From Clostridium sp. CAG:302 (GTDB lineage: Bacteria > Bacillota_I > Bacilli_A > RF39 > UBA660): a stretch of DNA of 24,715 nucleotides. Of this stretch, positions 15,362 through 21,144 are shown in pieces. Under the pieces are notes generated by a model. That model did no database searches and had not been told where the DNA came from. It saw nothing but the letters and a program-made list of their open reading frames with translations. The position numbers and the translations under genes are program-made. Location: assembly GCA_000431795.1 (NCBI GenBank), contig FR887365.1, positions 1 to 24,715 on the forward strand, read 5' to 3'. Numbering within the stretch: position 1 is the stretch's first letter; every line of letters begins with the position of its first letter.

Positions 15362-17411
15362 TATTCTTACCTCTTAGTCTAATAACTCTATCATATAAAT
15401 CAGTATTATTCTCTCTATGTGATACCACTATAAAGGTTTTATCTTGATATGTCCAAAATAAATTTTCTAAAATAATTCTCTCTAACTTAATATCAATTTG
15501 ACTCAATCCTTCATCTATCATTATTATTTTACTATTTTTTAAAAGACCTCGGGCTAGTATTATTCTTTGTCTTTGACCTCCTGAAAGATTACTACCATTC
15601 TCTTCGGTAATATAATCATAACCTAATATATTATCTTTAATAATCTCATCTACATAAGTCATTTTACATACATTCAAAAAATCATTCTCAGAAATATTTC
15701 TATCAAGTATAATATTATTTCTAATACTATCTGTATATAACATTTCATTCTGTGAAATATATGTTATATTCCCTCTTATATCCGCTAAAGTATAATCATT
15801 AATATCATAACCATTAATAAATATTTGTCCCCTATCTACATCATAATACTTATAAATTAATTTTAATAAAGTAGATTTACCAATACCAGATTCACCAAGT
15901 ATAAGTACTCTTTCTCCATTCTTAATAGATAAATTAACATTATTAAGAGGATAATATTTATTATTAAAAGTAAAAGATAAATTTCTAACTTCAATATTAC
16001 CATTTAATTCTAGTTTATTATCTGCAATAATTTCTTTGTCCGCATCAAGTAAATCATTTACTCTTCTAATGCTATTCTTAACAAAATGATACTCATTAAG
16101 TAAAGATATAAAATTATCAATTGGTGATAATATATAATTAAATAGTAGTGTTATAGTCATATAATTACCCATAGTTAAATTATTCTTCATAATAAATCTA
16201 AAACAAATAAAATTAAGTACTAATAATCCTAAATCACCAAGTAAACTTTTAAGTAATAAAAGAATATTATTAATTTTCTCACCATAATATGAAGTAGCAA
16301 TTAACTTATTATAATCCTTCTCAAACTTTAATATAATATTATCTTGAATATTAAGATTTTTAATAGTTTCAAATGATTTAGTAGACTCTATTATATCATT
16401 ATTAACTATTTCATTATTCATCTGATTTTTAATATTAATTCTTTTTATTATCGGATTAAATATTAGTATAATTAACATATATACTATAAGCATAATAATA
16501 ATTAACATAATAAATTCTCTCTTAATAAAATATATAATAATAAAAGATGTAATAAATACTATAATATCTAAAAATATAGTAACTATAATTCTAGATATAA
16601 ATATTTTAAAGTGTGATAAATCATTAATTCTAGATAATACCTCACCCGAAGTCTTTCCTTGATAAAATGTGAAGGGAAGTAAAATAATATTACTAAATGT
16701 ACTAAGAATAATACTAATATCTATTTTTTGATTTAAATAAATAATTAAGTAATTTCTAACATAATTACTAATATTTTTAAGTATATATAAGATAGAAAAG
16801 AATATCGTAATTATAATTAAATTATTTACTTCAGTATTTATTACCTTATCAAAAATAATTTGTGAATAAAAAGATGTTCCTATAGAATATAAAGTAATTA
16901 ATAATGACAAAATAGTTAAGAATACAATAATACTTTTATTATTAAATAATACTAACCATATCATCTTCATTAATTTTTTATCACTAGTGATTACCGAGAT
17001 AGGTTTTATTTTTTCAAAAAGCATTAAATAGCCTGTCCACACATTAGTAAAATCAAACATATCCATTGTAACCTTACCCACCGCAGGATCCATCATTAAT
17101 ACCTTATCCTCATATAACTTGTATATAACAACAAAATGCATATAATTCTTATTATTAAGCTGAACGATATATGGACATTTAACCTCCTTTATTTGACTGA
17201 CATCACTTGCCTTATATGATTTAGCCATTAGTCCTAGTTTAGATGATGCCTCACTTAAATTATAAAAATTAGTCCCTTCTTTTGTTGTCTTAGTCATCTC
17301 TGTTAATCTATCTAAAGAAATATCACCTCCATAATAACGAATGATAGATAAAAGAGAGGCTGCTCCACAATCCTTATTTCCTTCTTGTAGTACAATTAAA
17401 TCTTTCTTCAT
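15351..17411 (-). CDS. peptidase-containing ABC transporter (C39), bacteriocin maturation and export
   Basis: 686 residues from the ATG at 17411, which has GGGAG in front; the frame stays open to an ATG at 17480, but that would add a non-homologous 23-residue head. N-terminal C39 peptidase: QEGNKDCGAASLLSIIRYYG with catalytic C15, H92 in MHFVVIYK and D108 in MMDPAVG. Then six membrane helices (about 150-425). The nucleotide-binding domain has GESGIGKST near 501, LSGGQRQRI near 605, IIMIDEG (Walker B) and VVSHRE. These exporters cut after the Gly-Gly of the leader and pump the mature peptide out. The two tiny ORFs downstream carry just such leaders. Catalytic residues are intact. It overlaps the accessory gene by 11 nt. 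Confidence 0.95.
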   Translation of the reverse strand: MKKDLIVLQEGNKDCGAASLLSIIRYYGGDISLDRLTEMTKTTKEGTNFYNLSEASSKLGLMAKSYKASDVSQIKEVKCPYIVQLNNKNYMHFVVIYKLYEDKVLMMDPAVGKVTMDMFDFTNVWTGYLMLFEKIKPISVITSDKKLMKMIWLVLFNNKSIIVFLTILSLLITLYSIGTSFYSQIIFDKVINTEVNNLIIITIFFSILYILKNISNYVRNYLIIYLNQKIDISIILSTFSNIILLPFTFYQGKTSGEVLSRINDLSHFKIFISRIIVTIFLDIIVFITSFIIIYFIKREFIMLIIIMLIVYMLIILIFNPIIKRINIKNQMNNEIVNNDIIESTKSFETIKNLNIQDNIILKFEKDYNKLIATSYYGEKINNILLLLKSLLGDLGLLVLNFICFRFIMKNNLTMGNYMTITLLFNYILSPIDNFISLLNEYHFVKNSIRRVNDLLDADKEIIADNKLELNGNIEVRNLSFTFNNKYYPLNNVNLSIKNGERVLILGESGIGKSTLLKLIYKYYDVDRGQIFINGYDINDYTLADIRGNITYISQNEMLYTDSIRNNIILDRNISENDFLNVCKMTYVDEIIKDNILGYDYITEENGSNLSGGQRQRIILARGLLKNSKIIMIDEGLSQIDIKLERIILENLFWTYQDKTFIVVSHRENNTDLYDRVIRLRGKNNDR

Positions 17412-17538
17412 TTTACTCCCTTCATACTTATATACAAGAATTAATATACGATTTTGCCATAATTTTGAAAATTTCTTCAAAAATATTTAATTATTACCAA
17501 AAATTATTAATTTATAATCAAAATAGATTATTTATAGC

Positions 17539-17572
17539 CAAAAAAAATATAACCTTGAAAAGTTATATTTTT
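17539..17572 (-). terminator. terminator of the membrane-protein gene upstream of the bacteriocin operon
   Basis: On the minus strand AATATAAC (17562-17569) pairs with GTTATATT (17546-17553), 8-nt loop, followed by seven T. It overlaps the end of the 360-residue protein gene. The 127 bp from here to the exporter start hold no clear promoter, so partial read-through into the bacteriocin genes is possible. Confidence 0.75.
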
Positions 17573-18653
17573 AATAAATTACTTCAGGAGATATTTTAAT
17601 CCCCCTATCATTATCTACATATCTAAATATAAAATTAGAATCTTTATCAATATTATTTATATTAAATACTAAAATATAATCTTTATAACTAGTAGTATCT
17701 AATATATTATTCCTATATCCCGTTCCAATGTCATTAAAATATAAATAAAACTTTTGACTTGGAACATACTTATTGTTTTTGCCTTCTAAAACAAAATGAT
17801 CTAAATCTAAAGAATATTTATTTACCTTACTAATTACACTAATCTTAAGTATTACATAACTATTATCTTTACTAATTCTCTTTCTATCAGTTAAATAACT
17901 ATCAGTAACCTTAATATTAAATGCACTAGTACCAAGTACTTCACCTTCTTTTAAATTTCTATTTACAACATATTTATTAAAAGGAAATACCATAACTAAA
18001 ATAAGTATTAAAGTACCAAGAATTATATTAATAAAGAATTTATTTTCTACATAATAATATTTAAGTTCTCTAAGAGTTCTTCTACCAGTTCTCTTTAGAC
18101 CATTACTAGATACATCTATACTAACTTCTACCTCAGCACTATCTTCTTCACTTAAATTTAATTCTTTTAAATCCTTACTAAAATTAAACTTCTTAATATC
18201 AAATCCAAGTCCTCTTATTAAAGTAGGTATACACATAACAAATAATACATAAAAGTTAGATCTTGCTATATCTCTATATAATCTAATTATTCTAGCACTA
18301 ACAGTAGTAGTTTCTAAAGACCTAATATTTAAATATAAATAAGTATATACTCCTGTACAAAGTATACTAACTATAATTAAAATAATATAGTATAACCTAG
18401 GTTTATCTTTATATTTCATAAGATAAAATATCAAAATGGATAGTCCAATAATAATAATTGGAGCTATATATATAAATACATTAATATAATTAGAAGATAA
18501 TATCTCCATATTCCCATTAGCGGTTATATAATCTTTAAAAAAATTAAGTACTGTACTAGCATTATATGTAATAACTGCCAGTAGAGCAAATAATATTAAA
18601 TGTATTAATCTAAAATGTTTTATTAAAAATGCATAAGGCCTTTTAAGTATCAT
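17571..18653 (-). CDS. multispanning membrane protein with C-terminal DUF4352-like domain
   Basis: 360 residues from the ATG at 18653 (AGGAGG, 8-nt spacing); a TTG two codons upstream is too close to that site. Likely membrane helices at about 13-34, 55-78, 86-110, 125-145 and 205-225, with a charged cytoplasmic loop at 155-200 (LKELNLSEEDSAEVEVSIDV, then basic RTGRRTLRELK). The last 130 residues (AFNIKVTDSYLTDRKRI, SYVILKISVISK, YVPSQKFYLYF) have the beta-sandwich look of DUF4352-type extracytoplasmic domains. No family with known function is recognised. It has its own strong promoter and a terminator before the exporter gene, but it sits directly next to a bacteriocin operon lacking an obvious immunity gene, so immunity or export support is a plausible, unproven role. 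Confidence 0.75.
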   Translation of the reverse strand: MILKRPYAFLIKHFRLIHLILFALLAVITYNASTVLNFFKDYITANGNMEILSSNYINVFIYIAPIIIIGLSILIFYLMKYKDKPRLYYIILIIVSILCTGVYTYLYLNIRSLETTTVSARIIRLYRDIARSNFYVLFVMCIPTLIRGLGFDIKKFNFSKDLKELNLSEEDSAEVEVSIDVSSNGLKRTGRRTLRELKYYYVENKFFINIILGTLILILVMVFPFNKYVVNRNLKEGEVLGTSAFNIKVTDSYLTDRKRISKDNSYVILKISVISKVNKYSLDLDHFVLEGKNNKYVPSQKFYLYFNDIGTGYRNNILDTTSYKDYILVFNINNIDKDSNFIFRYVDNDRGIKISPEVIY

Positions 18654-18678
18654 ATTCAAATCCTCCTATCATAATAAA

Positions 18679-18707
18679 ATTATACAATAAAACTATAATT
18701 ATATCAA
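18679..18707 (-). promoter_or_regulatory. promoter of the DUF4352-like membrane protein gene
   Basis: Minus strand TTGATA (18702-18707), 17 bp, TATAAT (18679-18684), then AGGAGG and ATG at 18653. Confidence 0.8.
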
Positions 18708-18719
18708 TACTTTTCCTTT

Positions 18720-18776
18720 CCAAGAAAGCCAAAGTCTTTCTTGGCAAATTATAGCCTACAAGTAGTCTATAATTTG
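18720..18776. repeat. two adjacent perfect hairpins upstream of the toxin-like module
   Basis: CCAAGAAAG/CTTTCTTGG (18720-18728 and 18736-18744) is followed without a gap by CAAATTATAG/CTATAATTTG (18745-18754 and 18767-18776), whose interior CTAC-AA-GTAG extends the stem. They lie between the leftward promoter of the membrane-protein gene and the rightward small-RNA promoter. No U-run follows on the plus strand, so they look like operators or RNA structures, not terminators. Confidence 0.65.
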
Positions 18777-18785
18777 TAAATATTA

Positions 18786-18814
18786 TTGATTTTTTATTAA
18801 AAATAGCATATAAT
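18786..18814 (+). promoter_or_regulatory. strong promoter of small RNA copy 1
   Basis: TTGATT (18786-18791), 17-bp spacer, TATAAT (18809-18814). No long ORF follows on this strand; the transcript ends at the terminator at 18891-18924. Confidence 0.8.
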
Positions 18815-18820
18815 GTATAC

Positions 18821-18924
18821 AGAGAGAGAAAATAACCATAATAAAAATGGTTAACACCTATTTGCGAGGTGTTCTCTTCAAACTATAGTTATCAGAACGA
18901 CCCCCTGAGGCGCTCTGATTTTTT
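18821..18924 (+). ncRNA. structured ~104-nt small RNA, candidate type I antitoxin, copy 1
   Basis: The ends are predicted from the promoter and terminator. Three hairpins can form: AACCAT/ATGGTT (18834-18852), AACACCT/AGGTGTT (about 18854-18873), then the terminator stem with loop ACCCCCTGAGG. A 30-nt stretch at 18834-18863 is identical to 19319-19348 in copy 2, showing that the RNA, rather than a protein, is conserved. It is convergent with the tiny hydrophobic ORF at 18929-19006 and can overlap the 3' part of that mRNA, the layout of TxpA/RatA, BsrG/SR4 and Fst/RNAII type I systems. The antitoxin role is an inference. Confidence 0.65.
18891..18924 (+). terminator. terminator of small RNA copy 1
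   Basis: ATCAGAACG (18891-18899) pairs with CGCTCTGAT (18911-18919) with one A-C mismatch that becomes G-U on the other strand; T6 follows. The loop carries CCCCCT. Confidence 0.8.
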
Positions 18925-18928
18925 CAAT

Positions 18929-19006
18929 CTATTTTCTATGGCTACCTAGCACTATTACTGCTATGGTAACAAGAATAGTTAAAGCATACGCTATAACTAA
19001 TTCCAT
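18929..19006 (-). CDS. 25-residue hydrophobic peptide, candidate type I toxin
   Basis: ATG at 19006, TAG at 18929-18931. The peptide MELVIAYALTILVTIAVIVL plus GSHRK is a single hydrophobic helix with one acidic residue at its start and a short basic tail, as in Fst, TxpA and Hol-Tox type membrane toxins; I do not recognise the exact family. GGGGGAGGAGG precedes the ATG. A 14-codon leader ORF stops in the same frame one codon before (TAG TAC ATG). The leftward promoter (19127-19156), the structured 5' UTR and the convergent small RNA support a real gene. In the mRNA, CTAAGGTT (about 19081-19088) can pair with AACCTTAG (about 19027-19034), placing the first ribosome site in a loop. Confidence 0.6.
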   Translation of the reverse strand: MELVIAYALTILVTIAVIVLGSHRK

Positions 19007-19009
19007 GTA

Positions 19010-19054
19010 CTAATAACCTCCTCCCCCTAAGGTTAAGAAATTACTTTCTATCAT
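19010..19054 (-). CDS. 14-residue leader ORF before the hydrophobic peptide
   Basis: MIESNFLTLGGGGY then TAG, preceded by GGAAGGAGAGGTGAT, a near-perfect long ribosome site. The run of Gly codons encodes the purine-rich ribosome site of the next ORF, so the leader probably exists to couple or gate translation of the 25-residue peptide. The same strong site could instead feed a re-initiating ribosome. Confidence 0.45.
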   Translation of the reverse strand: MIESNFLTLGGGGY

Positions 19055-19126
19055 AAAATCACCTCTCCTTCCAAAGTAAAAACCTTAGAAAAAGAAGAGA
19101 ACACCATAAGTATTAACCACGCCAAC

Positions 19127-19156
19127 ATTATATACTAATTTGAATATCGTAGTCAA
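19127..19156 (-). promoter_or_regulatory. promoter of the hydrophobic-peptide mRNA
   Basis: Minus strand TTGACT (19151-19156), 18 bp, TATAAT (19127-19132). The expected start near 19120 gives a 65-nt leader before the first ATG. This leader begins with GTGGTTAAT and contains GGTGTTCTCTTC, the 12-nt sequence also found in the small RNA at 18868-18879. Confidence 0.75.
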
Positions 19157-19177
19157 GGAAAACATGACTATTTTTTT
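19150..19177 (+). terminator. plus-strand hairpin with T7, copy 1 boundary
   Basis: TAGTCA (19150-19155) and TGACTA (19165-19170), then T7. The stem contains the -35 box of the leftward promoter. Copy 2 has the same arrangement at 19602-19628, so it looks like a built-in end of each module. Confidence 0.6.
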
Positions 19178-19268
19178 AATATCTTTATAAAGCCCTATAA
19201 GCAAAGGTTTTATAAGATTTTAAGGTACAAAACAATTGTACAGCAATATACATTTTCAACCATATCCA

Positions 19269-19297
19269 TTGCATTTTTTACCAAAATATTATATAAT
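19269..19297 (+). promoter_or_regulatory. strong promoter of small RNA copy 2
   Basis: TTGCAT (19269-19274), 17-bp spacer, TATAAT (19292-19297). Confidence 0.75.
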
Positions 19298-19303
19298 ATA
19301 TAT

Positions 19304-19405
19304 ACGAAGAGAAAATATAACCATAATAAAAATGGTTAACACCTATTTTCATAAGGTGTTTCTCTCTATAAAAATATATAGAGCACCCCCTGGGTGCCCT
19401 TTTTT
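19304..19405 (+). ncRNA. structured ~102-nt small RNA, copy 2
   Basis: Ends predicted from promoter and terminator. It carries the same 30-nt core (19319-19348) as copy 1, then AACACCTATTTTCATAAGGTGTT (split: AACACC loop GGTGTT), a further AT stem CTCTATA/TATAGAG, and a GC-rich terminator hairpin whose loop region again carries CCCCCT. Sequence outside the stems has drifted while the stems are kept, suggesting selection on structure. Its likely partner is the leftward transcript from 19583-19610. Confidence 0.6.
19383..19405 (+). terminator. terminator of small RNA copy 2
   Basis: GCACCC (19383-19388), CCT, GGGTGC (19392-19397), CC, T6 (19400-19405). The most GC-rich hairpin in the region. 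Confidence 0.85.
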
Positions 19406-19516
19406 CTATCTACGATTGCAACTGTCTATTAAAACAGTACAATTAGAGTAGTTCATGCAAAAGCAAGAACTAATTTCACTTACTAACCCCCCTTTTACAG
19501 ATAGTTTTTTCAGCAT
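19406..19516 (-). CDS. 36-residue four-cysteine peptide ORF, or decayed copy of the toxin gene
   Basis: ATG at 19516 follows AAAGGGATGATGAT and the ORF ends with TAG at 19406-19408, directly before the terminator. The peptide is MLKKLSVKGGLVSEISS, then CFCMNYSNC, then TVLIDSCNRR, with Cys at 18, 20, 26 and 33. Read in another frame from a GTG near 19484, the same DNA gives VKLVLAFA then TGA, clearly related to MELVIAYA of copy 1, and DNA similarity continues to TTTGCATGAACTACTCT. The last four codons of the Cys frame (C-N-R-R) line up with S-H-R-K of the toxin. So this is either a frameshifted relic or a new peptide grown from a duplicated toxin gene. Both of its promoters look intact. Confidence 0.4.
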   Translation of the reverse strand: MLKKLSVKGGLVSEISSCFCMNYSNCTVLIDSCNRR

Positions 19517-19582
19517 ATCATCATCCCTTTCTTCCATAACAGAAAATAAAAAAAATATCCATAGGTACTAATTAAAACTAGC

Positions 19583-19610
19583 ATTATATGCTAGTTTAAG
19601 TAATAGTCAA
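19583..19610 (-). promoter_or_regulatory. leftward promoter of copy 2, overlapped by two palindromes
   Basis: Minus strand TTGACT (19605-19610), 16 bp, TATAAT (19583-19588). The -10 lies inside a perfect 10-bp inverted repeat, AAACTAGCAT/ATGCTAGTTT (19575-19597). The -35 lies inside AATAGTCAA/TTGACTATT (19602-19622). The promoter could be controlled by a dimeric regulator. Confidence 0.7.
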
Positions 19611-19628
19611 TTATTGACTATTTTTTTT
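19602..19628 (+). terminator. plus-strand terminator, copy 2 boundary
   Basis: AATAGTCAA (19602-19610), TTA, TTGACTATT (19614-19622), T run to 19628. Perfect 9-bp stem. Confidence 0.75.
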
Positions 19629-19645
19629 ATATCCATTAAACAATA

Positions 19646-19670
19646 AAAACTATAATTTCTTATAGTTTTA
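19646..19670 (-). terminator. terminator of the comEB-activator-LysM operon
   Basis: On the minus strand AAAACTATAA, GAAA tetraloop, TTATAGTTTT, then T. The 10-bp stem overlaps the LysM stop codon. Confidence 0.75.
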
Positions 19671-20105
19671 ATCTTTATATACAATCAATTGACCCTCTTC
19701 TAAATAAATATTATTGTTTTGACTAAGAAATTTATTAATATTACCACCAAGTAATCTATTAACAGAAAGTAAAGTATCATTATCCTTAGTTATATAATAC
19801 TTAACATCTCTCTTAGGTACTAATATAGTCGTATTAGGATAAATATAATCATCTACATTAATGCCATTAAGTAATGCCAATAAATTATAATCAGTATTAT
19901 ATCTCCTTGCAATATTATATAAATTATCTCCTTTTTCAATAGTATAAACTTCAAAATACTCATTCATCGTAGGAACAATAATATTACTTCCTACTGCAAA
20001 GTTACTATTTTGATTTAAGTTTTTCAATATCTCAGGCGATACCCCATACCTTTTTGCTAAACTATCTAGTGTATCACCATTTTGTATTTTATAAATACCA
20101 TACAT
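19668..20105 (-). CDS. protein of three LysM domains without signal peptide
   Basis: 145 residues made almost only of three LysM repeats: about 3-45 (YKIQNGDTLDSLAKRYGVSP, then SNIIVP), 52-93 (YTIEKGDNLYNIARRYNTDY, then TTILVP) and 97-142 (YYITKDNDTLLSVNRLLGGN). The first two are canonical; the third is divergent. LysM modules bind N-acetylglucosamine glycans such as peptidoglycan. No signal peptide, membrane helix or catalytic domain is present, which is odd for a wall-binding protein; SafA/SpoVID-type coat proteins are known leaderless LysM cases, but no sporulation gene is seen here. Start preceded by GGGAGG. It follows the activator gene by 36 nt, probably the same operon. Confidence 0.85.
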   Translation of the reverse strand: MYGIYKIQNGDTLDSLAKRYGVSPEILKNLNQNSNFAVGSNIIVPTMNEYFEVYTIEKGDNLYNIARRYNTDYNLLALLNGINVDDYIYPNTTILVPKRDVKYYITKDNDTLLSVNRLLGGNINKFLSQNNNIYLEEGQLIVYKD

Positions 20106-20141
20106 AATTAAGCCCTCCCATATATAATATGATATCTATAC

Positions 20142-21092
20142 CTATTTGTGAACAAGTTCCCCTTTAGGGCATCTATTCCCCCAAGCATCAATTACCCTTT
20201 TATCTCTTAGTACCTCAATTATTTCACAGTTGTTAGAGCAGCCTCTACACTCAGTACCCTTAGTCTCATAAATAACATCTTCAATATCAAAAGAAAACTC
20301 AATTTCCTTCTGTTTCTTAGATAGTATAGCTACTCCTAGAGCACCCATTAAATGAGAATTATTATCTACATAAATCTTCTCCCCAGTAATATCCTCAAAA
20401 GCCTTTACTACCCCAATATTTTTTGATACCCCGCCTTGAAACACAATTGGAGCCACTATTTTTTTACCTTTACCAACATTATTCAAATAATTATTAACAA
20501 TAGCATAGCAAAGACCTGCTATTATATCTTCTTTTTTATGTCCCATTTGTGATTTATGAACCAAATCCGATTCTGCAAAAACAGTACATCTAGCAGCTAT
20601 CTTTGTTGGTTTCCTACTAGTAATGGCAATATTACCAAACTCCTCTATTGGAATACCAAGTCTTTTAGCCTGACTAGATAAAAAAGACCCAGTACCAGCA
20701 GCACATAAAGTATTCATAGCATAATCAGTAACAATACCATTATCAATAAGAATAATCTTAGAATCCTGTCCTCCTATTTCAAATATCGTTCTAACTTCCG
20801 GATAAATACTCATTGTTCCAATAGCATGAGCAGTAATCTCATTCTTAATAACATTAGCCCCAAGTATAGTTCCAATAAGTTTTCTCGCTGATCCTGTAGT
20901 GCCAACTCCAACCACTTTATATTCACTAAGATTAATCTTACTCTTAAGTTCTCTAACTACCCTTTTACTCGCAGTAATAGGACTACCTTCCGTATACAAA
21001 TAAGAACTAGCTAGTATCTTATTATCTTCATCAATAATAACCCCTTTAGTAGATATACTACCAATATCGATACCTAAATAAACCTTCTTCAT
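20142..21092 (-). CDS. ATP-dependent 2-hydroxyacyl-CoA dehydratase activator-like protein (BadF/BadG/HgdC family)
   Basis: 316 residues. ASKHA ATPase with LGIDIGSISTKGVIIDED (phosphate 1) and FEIGGQDSKIILID (phosphate 2/connector). Two Cys at the positions that hold the bridging [4Fe-4S] cluster of HgdC are present: C130 in TLCAAGTGSFL and C169 in AARCTVFAESD. A C-terminal extension has CRGCSNNCE and a last Cys (NRCPKGE), absent from short HgdC and possibly a second metal site. Family role: ATP-driven one-electron transfer to radical dehydratases or benzoyl-CoA-type reductases. No dehydratase subunits are in the window, so the partner is elsewhere or the protein has another target. It lies between comEB and the LysM gene. 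Confidence 0.9.
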   Translation of the reverse strand: MKKVYLGIDIGSISTKGVIIDEDNKILASSYLYTEGSPITASKRVVRELKSKINLSEYKVVGVGTTGSARKLIGTILGANVIKNEITAHAIGTMSIYPEVRTIFEIGGQDSKIILIDNGIVTDYAMNTLCAAGTGSFLSSQAKRLGIPIEEFGNIAITSRKPTKIAARCTVFAESDLVHKSQMGHKKEDIIAGLCYAIVNNYLNNVGKGKKIVAPIVFQGGVSKNIGVVKAFEDITGEKIYVDNNSHLMGALGVAILSKKQKEIEFSFDIEDVIYETKGTECRGCSNNCEIIEVLRDKRVIDAWGNRCPKGELVHK

Positions 21093-21144
21093 TTTTCACC
21101 TCATTTTAATTATATGAAATAAAAAATAAAAAAGATGTCGAATC

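Noticed and set aside
17412..17480. Longer start for the ABC exporter
   Set aside because: The extra 23 residues precede the conserved C39 start, lack a ribosome site, and GGGAG sits correctly before the ATG at 17411.
18821..19405. The two repeated small RNAs as a CRISPR array or riboswitch
   Set aside because: Only two units about 485 bp apart with promoters and terminators of their own; no spacers, cas genes or downstream coding region on the same strand.
19236..19451. 71-codon plus-strand open frame
   Set aside because: It runs through the small-RNA promoter, hairpins and terminator of copy 2, has no ribosome site, and its sequence is explained by the RNA.
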